NCBI GenBank assembly: GCA_036381595.1
Contig: DASVCN010000031.1
Location: 1 to 50,072 of the forward strand
DNA from: Trueperaceae bacterium
Lineage (GTDB): Bacteria > Deinococcota > Deinococci > Deinococcales > Trueperaceae
Direction: 5' to 3'
Length of the DNA stretch: 50,072 nt
Below are positions 8,948 through 16,791 of this stretch, one piece after another. The notes beneath the pieces were generated by a model. It was not told the origin of the DNA and did not search any database. It was given only the letters and a program-made list of their open reading frames with translations. Made by a program: the position numbers and the translations under genes. Within the stretch, counting starts at the first letter, position 1. Every line of letters starts with the position of its first letter.

Positions 8948-9616
8948 TCAGCGGCGACGACGACGGCGACGACGCCGGCGGCCGGACCGGGGGCGCTCTG
9001 CCTCCCGCACCGGCATCTCGTCCTCCTGCGCCACCTTCACCAGCAGCGCCTCAAGGACCTGCCCCTCGACCCGCTGACTCATCTGCAGGATGACGTTCGG
9101 TTCTTCCACGTCGATGTAGACGTACGCCGGTCCCGGATGCAGCTTGTAAGCGTGGGCGGCTCTCCTGCCCAGGGCGGTGTCGAGTTCGGTAGTACCGAGA
9201 TGGATGGCGGTGACGTCCTTGCCCAGCATCGGGAAGTGAGCAGGTTCTCCCCCGGGCTCCAGGCCGCGGAGTTCGAACAGGAGCCCCAGCGGGTCGCGGT
9301 ACGGGCGGATGTAGGGAACGCTCGCCTGGTCTCCTTGCCCCCTGCTCGCCTTCACGATCCCCTGGCCGGCGTCGAATACTACTTCGTAGCTCCTCTTCTC
9401 GCCGCGCCGTTCGGTGCTTTCTTGGAAGCCCAGCGAGAGCCTCCGGCCGCGGTGGAAGCGGCTCGTCTGGGTGGTCGTGGACTGCCCCAGGCTGCCCTGA
9501 AGCATCAGTCGCCCTTCGAGGTGAGCGGTCTGCCCCTTCTGTTCGGTGCGAAGCACGTGCGTCCCCACGGGTGCGCCCCTGAACGTGAGGCGGTAGCTGC
9601 AGACCTCGACCGGCAT
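8948..9616 (-). CDS. DUF3108-like hypothetical protein with C-terminal arginine tract
   Basis: Protein of 222 aa, predicted to be mostly beta-strand, with repeated patterns such as YRLTFRGAPVGTHVLRTEQ and YRDPLGLLFELRGLEPGG that resemble DUF3108-type proteins; the assignment is tentative. I see no signal peptide. The last ten residues are all arginine, directly before the stop, after an acidic stretch (QEDEMPVREAERPRSG). A TAGCCT box at 9623-9628 ends 6 nt before the ATG, preceded by TG (extended -10), so the mRNA is likely leaderless. It lies 43 nt upstream of folC on the same strand but folC has its own promoter candidate. Function unknown. Confidence 0.75.
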   Translation of the reverse strand: MPVEVCSYRLTFRGAPVGTHVLRTEQKGQTAHLEGRLMLQGSLGQSTTTQTSRFHRGRRLSLGFQESTERRGEKRSYEVVFDAGQGIVKASRGQGDQASVPYIRPYRDPLGLLFELRGLEPGGEPAHFPMLGKDVTAIHLGTTELDTALGRRAAHAYKLHPGPAYVYIDVEEPNVILQMSQRVEGQVLEALLVKVAQEDEMPVREAERPRSGRRRRRRRRRR

Positions 9617-9622
9617 GACCGA

Positions 9623-9628
9623 AGGCTA
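9623..9628 (-). promoter_or_regulatory. Near-start -10 box TAGCCT (extended, TGG before it)
   Basis: Minus-strand TAGCCT ends 6 nt before the ATG of the 222-aa protein and is preceded by TGG. The spacing implies transcription starting at about the A of ATG. Confidence 0.55.
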
Positions 9629-9743
9629 CCACGGCCCCGTTCGGCCCCTGCTAGCCGCACGGGCAGCGGTCGCGGGCAGGCGTCGGCCTTACAGACCGAT
9701 GTGGCCCGCCCTTCTACGGTGGAGTCGAGGAGGGGATCAGCAG

Positions 9744-10826
9744 GTGGAAAAGAGATCGAGAGTCGTCGCAATCACAGGGGCCTCGGCCGGGGTGGGACGG
9801 GCAACGGCGCTCGAGTTCGCTCGCCGCGGAGACGATCTGGCTCTCATCGCCAGGGGCAGGGCCGGCCTCGAAGCGGCTCGCCGAGAGGTGGAATCGTACG
9901 GGGTTCGGGCCCTGGTGCTCGAGTGTGACGTGGCCGACCACCACGCGGTGGAGACCGCGGCCGAAAGGATCGAGGCGACGCTGGGCGAGATCGACGTGTG
10001 GGTCAACAACGCCATGGCCTCGGTCTTCTCGCCGGTCGAACTTATGCGGCCCGAGGAGTTCGAGCGGGTCACCAGAGTCACCTACCTGGGCACGGTACAC
10101 GGCACCATGGCCGCCCTGAAGCGGATGCGGCCGCGGAACCGGGGAGTGATAATCCAGGTGGGTTCTGCCCTCGCCTACCGGTCGATCCCTCTGCAATCGG
10201 CCTACTGCGCAGCCAAACACGCCATCGTCGGGTTCACCGACTCGCTCAGGTCCGAACTCATCCACCAGGAGAGCGACGTCAAGCTCACGGCAGTGCACCT
10301 GCCCGCCCTCAACACGCCCCAGTTCGGTTGGGTCCGAAGCCGCCTCCCGCGCAAACCTCAGCCGGTGCCGCCCATCTACCAGCCCGAGATAGCGGCCGAG
10401 GCCATCGAGTGGGCCTCGCGCAACTGGCGTCGTGAGCTGTACGTGGGCCTGCCTACCTACAAGGCGATCCTGGGGCACAAGGTGTTACCCGGCTACCTGG
10501 ACCACCTCCTGGCGCGCCGGGCCTGGGAGGGGCAGCAGCACGACGGTTTAGCGGAGCCGGACCGGCCCGACAACCTGGTCAGGGCCGTGGATGAGAAGCG
10601 GGACTACGGCGCTCACGGCACCTTCGACTCCAGATCGCGGGAAGCGAGTCCGACGCTGTGGCTGTCGAAGAACCGCGGAACGGTGGGGCTGGCACTGGCA
10701 GGCGCGTTTCTGGCGACCGCGGCGGCCGCCCTGGCCGGCGGTAACCGCAGAGAACTCAGCCGGCGCGCCACACCGGTTCGCGGCGCAGCAACCTACCGGC
10801 CTCGCGTGCCGGAAGCGGGCGGCTGA
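9744..10826 (+). CDS. Short-chain dehydrogenase/reductase (SDR) with C-terminal extension
   Basis: NAD(P)-dependent oxidoreductase, 360 aa. The Rossmann glycine motif is TGASAGVG. NNA is present in VNNAMAS, the catalytic Ser is in VGSALAYRSIP and the YxxxK pair is YCAAKH. The substrate loop follows. A roughly 100-residue C-terminal extension ends in a hydrophobic helix (TVGLALAGAFLATAAAALAGG) that may anchor the protein. GTG 9744 is chosen because AGGAGGGG at 9728-9735 precedes it; a more upstream ATG at 9615 would add 43 unrelated residues overlapping the divergent gene. Its last 71 nt overlap the 3' end of the opposite-strand GGDEF-EAL gene. Substrate unknown. Confidence 0.88.
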   Translation: MEKRSRVVAITGASAGVGRATALEFARRGDDLALIARGRAGLEAARREVESYGVRALVLECDVADHHAVETAAERIEATLGEIDVWVNNAMASVFSPVELMRPEEFERVTRVTYLGTVHGTMAALKRMRPRNRGVIIQVGSALAYRSIPLQSAYCAAKHAIVGFTDSLRSELIHQESDVKLTAVHLPALNTPQFGWVRSRLPRKPQPVPPIYQPEIAAEAIEWASRNWRRELYVGLPTYKAILGHKVLPGYLDHLLARRAWEGQQHDGLAEPDRPDNLVRAVDEKRDYGAHGTFDSRSREASPTLWLSKNRGTVGLALAGAFLATAAAALAGGNRRELSRRATPVRGAATYRPRVPEAGG

Positions 10827-12843
10827 AGAGGAACCCCTGTCCCTCATCGAAGCCGGAGCCGGTGAGGAAGTCGAGCTGGTCCTCGCTCTCGATCCCCTCG
10901 CCCACTACCCTGAGTTGCAGGTTCTTGCCCAGTTCCACGACCGCCCTGAGGATGGCGGCATCCTCGTTGCCTCCGCCCCCGCCTTCGAGTCCGCTCACGA
11001 AGTTTCGATCGACCTTCAGTGCGTCCATCGGCAGCCGCTTGAGGTAGCTGAGCGACGAGTAGCCCTTCCCGAAGTCGTCGATGGCCAGGTGCACGCCCAG
11101 GCGTTTGAGCGCCCGCAGCATGTGGATGGTCTCCTCCTGGGTGTCGGCGGTAGCGCTCTCCGTGATCTCCAGTTCGAGGCAGCTCGGTTCGAGCCCGGAA
11201 CGGTCCAGGGCCGCCTCGACGGTCTCGACGAAGGTGGGTACCTGGAGTTGCTTCGCCGAGAGGTTGACCGCGATGCGGCGGATCGGGATGCCCGACTTCT
11301 GCCACGTCACCGTCTGCCGGCACGCCTCGTTGAGGACGAGCTCCCCGAGCGCCCTGATGAGCCCGGTCTCCTCGGCGAGCGGGATGAACACTTCGGGCAT
11401 TATCAGGCCCCGCTTCGGGTGCTGCCAGCGCACCAGCGCCTCCATCCCCGAGACCTGCAGGTCGTCGAGATCGAGCTGCGGCTGGTAGTGGAGCACGAAC
11501 TCGCCCTTGTCGAGCGCGCCCCGCATGTCGCGCTCGAGGTTGAGACGCTCGACCGCCTCCACGTCCATGGCGGGGGTGAAGAAGCGGTACTGCCCCTTGC
11601 CACTCTCCTTGGCGAGGTACATGGCCAGGTCTGCGTGCTTGAGCAGGTCGTCGATCTCGAAGTGGGTACCGTTGGAGAGCGCGATCCCGACGCTCGCGCT
11701 CAGAGCGACCCCCTGCCCGTTCACCTCGAACGGTTGCGAGATGCGAGCCAGGATCTTCTCGGCCACCTTGGCGGCATCCTCGGGAGCGTCGATGGCGGGC
11801 AGGACCACCACGAACTCGTCACCGCCCAGACGCGCCACGGTGTCCTCGTCGCGCACGCTCTCCAGGATCAGGTGAGCGCCCGCCTGCAGTACGTCGTCGC
11901 CGAACTCGTGTCCCAGCGAGTCGTTCAGCACCTTGAAGTTGTCGAAGTCGACGAACATCACGCCCACCGATCGGCCTACGCGCCGGGCGTGAGCCAGCGC
12001 CTGGCGCAGCCGGTCCCGCAGCAGAGTCCGGTTGGGCAGGCCGGAGAGGGGATCGTAGTAGGCCAGCTGCTTGAGTCGTTCGGTCATCTCCTTCTGAGAG
12101 GAGATGTCTCGCGAGATGCTGACCATGTGCGGCTCGCCCTGCCACATCACCAGTGAGGTGGAGCCTTCGACCCAGCGCCACTCCCCGCCGGCGTCGCGCA
12201 TCCGCAGCTCGTAGTGGTCCATCGCCCGCCACTGCCTGAATCGCTCCCGGTCCTCGGGATGGATCAGCTCCAGCGGACCGGTCGCCAGCAGCGCCTGTTC
12301 GGAGTAACCGAGTACGGTCGCGTGGGACGGGCTCACGTAGACGTAGCGGCCCGCCATGTTGGTCATGGCGATGAGGTCGCGGGCATTCTCGGCGATGAGG
12401 CGGAAACGCGCCTCGCTCTCCCTCAACGCCTCCTCGGCCGCTCGCCTGGCGCGGCGTTCCTCGGCCTCCCGCAGCGCCCGGTTGACGGTGGGCGCCAGCA
12501 GGTTGAGCCGGCTCTTGTTCACGTAGTCGAACGCCCCGCTCTTGAGGAGGTCAACGGCGGCCTCCTCGCCGATAGCCCCCGAGACGACGATGCAGGGGAT
12601 GTCGGCGTCGCAGGCAGAGAGGACCTCGATCACCCCTTTGGCACTGAAAGTGGGCATGGCATGGTCGGTAAGCACGATGTCCCAGCCGCAGTTCGCCAGC
12701 GCTTCCTGAGTGCCGGCCCTGTCCTCGACCCGCCTGGTCTCGAGTTCGAAGCCGTTACGGCGCAACTCCAGGCGGATGAGTTCGGCGTCGTCCGACGAGT
12801 CCTCGACGATGAGGGCCCGCAACCTCCTGATTTCCGGTTTCAC
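10756..12843 (-). CDS. REC-PAS-GGDEF-EAL cyclic-di-GMP signalling protein
   Basis: Cytoplasmic signalling protein of 695 aa. A receiver domain occupies about 1-125, with acidic pocket ED(14-15) and a phospho-acceptor D60 in LTDHAMP. A PAS domain lies at about 145-255 (FRLIAENARDLIAM), a GGDEF cyclase domain has an intact GGDEF at 340-344, and an EAL phosphodiesterase domain starts at about 440 with EAL at 468-470 and DDFGKGYSSLSYL. Both catalytic signatures look intact, so it could make or break c-di-GMP, with one side perhaps regulatory. I see no RxxD inhibitory site directly before GGDEF. It begins with GTG overlapping the stop of the upstream single-domain response regulator by 4 nt. Its 3' end overlaps the SDR gene on the opposite strand. 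Confidence 0.93.
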   Translation of the reverse strand: MKPEIRRLRALIVEDSSDDAELIRLELRRNGFELETRRVEDRAGTQEALANCGWDIVLTDHAMPTFSAKGVIEVLSACDADIPCIVVSGAIGEEAAVDLLKSGAFDYVNKSRLNLLAPTVNRALREAEERRARRAAEEALRESEARFRLIAENARDLIAMTNMAGRYVYVSPSHATVLGYSEQALLATGPLELIHPEDRERFRQWRAMDHYELRMRDAGGEWRWVEGSTSLVMWQGEPHMVSISRDISSQKEMTERLKQLAYYDPLSGLPNRTLLRDRLRQALAHARRVGRSVGVMFVDFDNFKVLNDSLGHEFGDDVLQAGAHLILESVRDEDTVARLGGDEFVVVLPAIDAPEDAAKVAEKILARISQPFEVNGQGVALSASVGIALSNGTHFEIDDLLKHADLAMYLAKESGKGQYRFFTPAMDVEAVERLNLERDMRGALDKGEFVLHYQPQLDLDDLQVSGMEALVRWQHPKRGLIMPEVFIPLAEETGLIRALGELVLNEACRQTVTWQKSGIPIRRIAVNLSAKQLQVPTFVETVEAALDRSGLEPSCLELEITESATADTQEETIHMLRALKRLGVHLAIDDFGKGYSSLSYLKRLPMDALKVDRNFVSGLEGGGGGNEDAAILRAVVELGKNLQLRVVGEGIESEDQLDFLTGSGFDEGQGFLFSRPLPAREAGRLLRREPVWRAG

Positions 12844-13274
12844 GGGGCCTCGTTGACCATCAGCCAGTAGACACCCAGTTGGCGGACGGCCTCGCTGAAC
12901 TCCTTGAAGTCGATGGGCTTCTGCACGTACGAGTTCGCTCCACTGGTGTAGCTCTCGACCACGTCGCGCTCCTCCTTCGAGGTCGTGAGCATCACGACTG
13001 GCACCATCTTGGTCAGTTGATTCTCGCGGAGCCGCCTGAGGACCTCGATGCCCGAGACCTTCGGGAGGTTGATGTCGAGCAGCACCAGCTGCGGGAGATG
13101 CCGAGGGTTGCGGCCGGCATGTTGCCCGCGGGCGAAGATGAAGTCGAGGGCTTCGGCTCCGTCGCGCACGACTTCGACCGCGTTTGCGATGTTCTGGTTC
13201 TTCAACGCCCGCAAGGTAAGGTCCACGTCGTCCTGGTTGTCTTCCACCAGGAGTATGTAACCGCTGCCGGTCAC
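12840..13274 (-). CDS. Single-domain response regulator (Rcp1-like)
   Basis: Stand-alone receiver of 144 aa. It has acidic residues E11-D12, phospho-acceptor D67 in LVLLDINLP, switch T97/T98 in VVMLTTSKEE and K119 in SYVQKP. The long insert between beta2 and beta3 and the YW-x-x-x-N-x-P end are typical of Rcp1-type regulators that pair with bacteriophytochromes or hybrid kinases. It is translationally coupled (GTGA overlap) to the GGDEF-EAL protein, so phosphosignal and c-di-GMP output are probably linked. The start is GTG 13274; I see no ribosome binding site or near-start -10, so the promoter is probably further back in the 13.3-13.45 kb region. No histidine kinase lies nearby. Confidence 0.9.
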   Translation of the reverse strand: MTGSGYILLVEDNQDDVDLTLRALKNQNIANAVEVVRDGAEALDFIFARGQHAGRNPRHLPQLVLLDINLPKVSGIEVLRRLRENQLTKMVPVVMLTTSKEERDVVESYTSGANSYVQKPIDFKEFSEAVRQLGVYWLMVNEAP

Positions 13275-13521
13275 AGGCGGGCCCCGGTCCGTGCCGCTTC
13301 GCGAGCTGCCTCGCGGAGAGTGAACGATTCGCTGCGTCGCTTCAATCCTGCCCCCCGAACTTCCGGTCGGAACGGTTCATCTCGTCCCGCCGTAGGTCAC
13401 ATTAGCGTACTCCCCGGGCCGTCTCTAGGACGTGTGCCGCGCTTCGCCGGCAGTGCATGGGGGAGCGGCAGGAGTCACCGGTCGCCAGGACCAACCGGAT
13501 TCGGGGGTACGCTTCGGGAAG
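13275..13521. other. Intergenic region between divergent regulator and lipoprotein genes
   Basis: About 250 bases between the response regulator (minus) and the lipoprotein hydrolase leader (plus). No convincing gene was seen. On the minus strand TACGCTAATGTG (around 13397-13408) offers -10-like hexamers for the regulator operon, which would then have a leader of more than 100 nt. On the plus strand TACGCT at 13508 serves the hydrolase. Confidence 0.4.
13508..13513 (+). promoter_or_regulatory. -10 box TACGCT before lipoprotein hydrolase leader
   Basis: TACGCT lies 8 nt before ATG 13522, which opens an eight-codon frame ending on the hydrolase start codon. No clear -35. Confidence 0.4.
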
Positions 13522-13548
13522 ATGCCGCGGGAGCCGAAGAATCGATGA
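13522..13548 (+). CDS. Possible 8-residue leader ORF overlapping hydrolase start
   Basis: ATG 13522 reads MPREPKNR and stops with TGA at 13546-13548, overlapping the ATG of the hydrolase at 13545 in the ATGA arrangement used for reinitiation. It begins 8 nt after a TACGCT box. Plausible as a leaderless translation starter for the next gene; may be chance. Confidence 0.3.
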   Translation: MPREPKNR

Positions 13549-15032
13549 TGCTCGGTCGCGTCGCCGGATTGCTGCTGCTCACCCTGCTTTCCGGTTGTCT
13601 GCCCATACCGAACGTTCGGGTCGAGCTGGATGTCGCCCCACCCTCCTACCGGGTACCGCTCGAGGAGGTCGAGGTCGAGTACGTAGTTCGGCCCGGTTTC
13701 GACGAGCAGCACACGCCCTCCGAGTTGAACCGGACCGCCTACCTGCGCTACAGCATCGATCCGCAGCCCGAAACCCTGGTCCTCCTCATGCCGGGGATCT
13801 TCGGAGGCGCCGCGAGCTTCGACGGTCTCGCCCGGCAGCTCGTCGCCAGCACGCCCGGTCTCGAGGTCTGGGCGATAGACCGCCGCTCCAACCTGCTCGA
13901 GGACCGCTCGGCGATGGTGCGGGCTCTGCGCACGGGTGACCCGGAGGTGGCGCTCGACTACTACATCGAAGGCTGGGGCCGGCCCGGCGGCTTCACACCC
14001 CTCGCCTTCGACGAGGTCCCCTACCTCCGCTACTGGGGCATCGACGTGCACCTGCGCGACCTCCACCGGCTGATCCTCGACGCTCGTGCTCGGGCGCCAG
14101 GCGTCATCCTGGGGGGTCATTCGCTGGGCGCTGCCCTGGTGAGCCTCTACGCCGCCTACAGGGTAGGAGCGGGCGATGAACCGGCCTACGGCTATCAGTT
14201 CATCGATGGCCTCGTCCTACTCGACGGTGCGCTGGGAAGGACCGGCGCCTTCGCGCGGCCCGACATCGGTTTCGCCGTCGGTCCGCTTCGGCTGGCACCC
14301 TCGGTGAGCGAGCTCGAAAGCGGCGACGGCGCGCCCTACTCGAACAACATGATCAGTCCCCGCTACCAGATCGAGCGTGAGGTGGCGGCTATCCTGGCCC
14401 GCCTCGAACCCGACGCCGATGCGCCGACGCAGCTGACCGACATCCCGATGAGCAACCGGGCCCTGGTAGGGGTGAGGAACGACGACGAGTACGGCGTAGT
14501 ACCCATCTTCAGCGCCAGCCTGGGCCACGCGGTGGGTGCCGCGTTCGACGGCAACCTGGGGGCGGTCCTGCTGGGCGGCCTCGACGGTGTGCGGTCGAAG
14601 AGCGTCGCCGGCCTCGCTCCCGGAGCCGAGCGGGTTACCTGGGATCCCGGTGACCCGGCCCGGGAGAGGACCGACCTGGCTTCGTACGTGCGCTCCTGGA
14701 CGCTGGAGGAGACCAACTTCGCCGAGTGGTACTTCCCGTTGCGGCTGGCGCTCGAGATGACGCTCCTCGATCCGGCGCTCGAAGACGCGGACGGTTTCCT
14801 GCCCAACCGGCTGGTCCCGGTGCCTACGCTCGCGTTGGGGGCGGGTCGGGGGTTGCTCCAGACCCTCGGCGGGATGCGCACCTACGCGAACGTCCGCTAC
14901 GGCTCACCGATTACCGCCTACGTGCTGCCGGGTCTCACTCACATCGACATAGTCTCGGCGCGGGCCAACCCGGCGGTCCCGATCCTGCAGAGATGGATCG
15001 CCTTCTTCACCGGCGGTGGACCCGGCGGCTGA
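13545..15032 (+). CDS. Lipoprotein alpha/beta hydrolase (putative lipase/esterase)
   Basis: Exported, membrane-anchored hydrolase of 495 aa. The lipobox LLSGC places the lipidated Cys at residue 18 after a hydrophobic signal. The core has an oxyanion strand VLLMPGIFGGAASF, nucleophile elbow GGHSLGAAL (Ser) and a C-terminal His in LPGLTHIDIV; an acidic triad member is probably in the region before that His. ATG 13545 gives an ideal lipoprotein signal; longer upstream reading would destroy it. A weak CGGGAG lies about 11 nt before. It is followed by serS with its own promoter. The Tyr-rich, large central part (residues about 130-420) is longer than in most lipases of this fold; substrate unknown. 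Confidence 0.82.
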   Translation: MMLGRVAGLLLLTLLSGCLPIPNVRVELDVAPPSYRVPLEEVEVEYVVRPGFDEQHTPSELNRTAYLRYSIDPQPETLVLLMPGIFGGAASFDGLARQLVASTPGLEVWAIDRRSNLLEDRSAMVRALRTGDPEVALDYYIEGWGRPGGFTPLAFDEVPYLRYWGIDVHLRDLHRLILDARARAPGVILGGHSLGAALVSLYAAYRVGAGDEPAYGYQFIDGLVLLDGALGRTGAFARPDIGFAVGPLRLAPSVSELESGDGAPYSNNMISPRYQIEREVAAILARLEPDADAPTQLTDIPMSNRALVGVRNDDEYGVVPIFSASLGHAVGAAFDGNLGAVLLGGLDGVRSKSVAGLAPGAERVTWDPGDPARERTDLASYVRSWTLEETNFAEWYFPLRLALEMTLLDPALEDADGFLPNRLVPVPTLALGAGRGLLQTLGGMRTYANVRYGSPITAYVLPGLTHIDIVSARANPAVPILQRWIAFFTGGGPGG

Positions 15033-15072
15033 TGCCCGAGGGCCGGATTGGCCGCCCAGGCGGCCTTTCCCG

Positions 15073-15078
15073 TACACT
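15073..15078 (+). promoter_or_regulatory. Near-start -10 box TACACT of serS
   Basis: TACACT ends 7 nt before the serS ATG and there is no ribosome binding site between them, so a leaderless mRNA is predicted. A weak TTGGCC lies at 15048-15053. Confidence 0.6.
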
Positions 15079-15085
15079 TGTCAGC

Positions 15086-16366
15086 ATGCTCGATCTGCGC
15101 TTCATCCGGGAGAATCCCGAGACCGTACGCCGTGCCATCAGGGCCAAACAGCTGGACGACGCCCTCGCCAAGCTCGACAAACTCCTGCTGGTCGACGAAG
15201 AGCACCGGCTTCTGCGGCACGACCTCGAGGAGAAGCAGGCGCGGCGCAACGCGGCAAGCAAGGAGATCGGCGAGCGCAAGCGGCGCGGCGGGGAGGCCGA
15301 GGATCTGATCCGGGAGATGGGCGCGCTGTCGTCCGAGGTGAAGCGCCTCGAGGAGAAGAGCCGGGTGCTGGAGGCGCAGATCGGCGAACTCCAGCTGGAG
15401 ATCCCCAACCTGCCCCACGAGAGCGTCCCCTACGGCGAGAGCGAACACGACAACGTCGTCGTGCACGAGCGGGGCGAACTCCCCGAGTTCGACTTCGAGC
15501 CGAAGCCGCACTGGGAGTTCGCCGTCGAACGCGGCTGGATCGACCTGGATGCGGGCGTGAAGATCAGCGGCGCGGGCTTCCCGGTCTTCAGGGGAGCCGG
15601 AGCGAGGCTCGTAAGGGCGCTCGAGCGCTACTTCCTCGACCGGGCCCTGGAACGCGGCTATCAGGAGGTCATCCCGCCGTTGCTGGTCAAGCCCGAGTCG
15701 GCCCGCGCGACCGGGCAGTTGCCGGACAAGGAAGGGCAGATGTACAGGGTCGAGGATGGCCTCTACCTCGTGCCCACCTCGGAAGTCGCACTCGCCAACC
15801 TGCATCGCGGCGAGATCCTCGACGAGGCCGATCTGCCTCTGCGCTACGTAGCCTTCACCCCCTGCTTCCGTCGCGAGGCCGGTTCCTACGGCAAGGAGGT
15901 GCGGGGGATCAACCGGGTGCACCAGTTCGACAAGGTCGAGGTGGTTCAGTTCACCCACCCTGACAGGTCGTACGAGGCCCTCGAGCGGATGACCGAGGAG
16001 TCCGAGGCGCTGCTGGCCGAGCTGGGACTGCGCTACCGGCGACTGCTGATGTGCAGCGGAGACATGGGGTTCACCCAGGCGAAGAAGTACGACCTCGAAG
16101 TCTGGAGTCCGGGGCAGGCGCGGTGGCTCGAGGTATCGAGCGTCTCCAACATCACCGACTTCCAGGCCCAACGACTGCAGACGCGATTCCGGCCGGGCGG
16201 GGCCGCCGGGCGGGGCAAGCCCGAGATGGTGCATACACTGAACGGTTCGGCCCTGGCGATCGGACGGCCACTGGCGGCGATTCTGGAGCACTACCAGCAG
16301 GCCGACGGGAGCGTCGTGCTGCCCGAGGTGCTGCGCCCCTACGCCGGCGTCGAGCGGCTCGAGTGA
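15086..16366 (+). CDS. serS: Seryl-tRNA synthetase
   Basis: Class II aminoacyl-tRNA synthetase charging tRNA-Ser, 426 aa, a normal length. Starts MLDLRFIRENPETVRRAI, followed by the long antiparallel coiled coil that grips the tRNA-Ser long arm (about residues 28-105). The catalytic core shows motif 2 (FTPCFRREAGSYGKEVRGI-type region, with the typical VHQFDKVE after it) and motif 3 (LNGSALAIGRPLAAILEHYQ). ATG 15086 is the only start that fits the family; an in-frame open stretch continues upstream but has no homology. No Shine-Dalgarno is seen. Instead TACACT lies 7 nt upstream, so it is probably leaderless. Confidence 0.96.
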   Translation: MLDLRFIRENPETVRRAIRAKQLDDALAKLDKLLLVDEEHRLLRHDLEEKQARRNAASKEIGERKRRGGEAEDLIREMGALSSEVKRLEEKSRVLEAQIGELQLEIPNLPHESVPYGESEHDNVVVHERGELPEFDFEPKPHWEFAVERGWIDLDAGVKISGAGFPVFRGAGARLVRALERYFLDRALERGYQEVIPPLLVKPESARATGQLPDKEGQMYRVEDGLYLVPTSEVALANLHRGEILDEADLPLRYVAFTPCFRREAGSYGKEVRGINRVHQFDKVEVVQFTHPDRSYEALERMTEESEALLAELGLRYRRLLMCSGDMGFTQAKKYDLEVWSPGQARWLEVSSVSNITDFQAQRLQTRFRPGGAAGRGKPEMVHTLNGSALAIGRPLAAILEHYQQADGSVVLPEVLRPYAGVERLE

Positions 16367-16408
16367 GGGGCCAGCGGCTCATCTCAGTCGTCACCCCGAC
16401 TCGGGTGG

Positions 16409-16422
16409 GTGGGCCGGCCCAC
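16409..16422. terminator. 14-bp perfect palindrome between serS and gatC
   Basis: GTGGGCCGGCCCAC is self-complementary and sits between the convergent ends of serS and gatC. It could form part of a shared terminator, but there is no loop and no T tract on either side, so this is weak. Confidence 0.3.
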
Positions 16423-16483
16423 TGCTAGCTGTCCTCGTCGACGGTCCGGCTCCCCCTGCTAGCTGTCCTCGTCGACCGTCCGG
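16422..16483. repeat. Direct repeat duplicating the 3' end of gatC
   Basis: A 28-bp segment at 16456-16483, containing the last codons and stop of gatC, is repeated at 16422-16449 with one mismatch, giving a 34-bp period. The outer copy lies downstream of the gatC stop and has no coding role. It looks like a small tandem duplication. Confidence 0.85.
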
Positions 16484-16758
16484 GGCACCTTGAGGAAGCC
16501 CTCCTCGCTCGTCTCGACGGCCAGTTCGAGCACCACTTCGCGGGGTAGCGACCCCGTCACCTCGTCCTCACGCAACACGTTCTCGAGATGCACCGGCCTC
16601 ACCATCTCTTCGACCCCCTCGGTATCGAGCTCCCCCAGGGTCTCGAAGTACTCGAGTATCCGGCTCAGGTCGTCGCGCAGCGACTCCCGCTCCTGAGGAG
16701 GCACCTCGATGCGGGCCAGCTTCTCGAGGTGCCCCAGTTCCTCATCGCTGATCTTCAC
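16459..16758 (-). CDS. gatC: Asp-tRNA(Asn)/Glu-tRNA(Gln) amidotransferase subunit C
   Basis: Small subunit that wraps GatA and GatB in the tRNA-dependent amidotransferase, 99 aa. Starts MKISDEELGHLEKLARIEVP, then ILEYFETLGELDTEGVEEM and the conserved VRPVHLENVLREDEV turn, all GatC features. The gatA and gatB genes are not adjacent. Starts at GTG 16758, with TAGACT at 16765-16770 ending 6 nt upstream and preceded by TGC, a leaderless extended -10 arrangement. The 3' end is partly duplicated downstream. The presence of GatC beside glutamyl- and seryl-tRNA synthetases in the window implies that Gln or Asn tRNA is charged indirectly. Confidence 0.94.
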   Translation of the reverse strand: MKISDEELGHLEKLARIEVPPQERESLRDDLSRILEYFETLGELDTEGVEEMVRPVHLENVLREDEVTGSLPREVVLELAVETSEEGFLKVPRTVDEDS

Positions 16759-16764
16759 GGGCGG

Positions 16765-16770
16765 AGTCTA
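16765..16770 (-). promoter_or_regulatory. Near-start -10 box TAGACT of gatC (extended)
   Basis: Minus-strand TGC-TAGACT ends 6 nt before the GTG start of gatC. No ribosome binding site lies between. Confidence 0.6.
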
Positions 16771-16791
16771 GCACGCGCGTGAGACCGGCCC

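Noticed and set aside
8861-9928. Long open frame on the plus strand opposite folC and the 222-aa protein
   Set aside because: High GC content keeps antisense frames open; the translation is low-complexity and the minus-strand genes are well supported.
10591-12156. 521-codon open frame on the plus strand opposite the GGDEF-EAL gene
   Set aside because: Antisense shadow of conserved GGDEF and EAL coding sequence.
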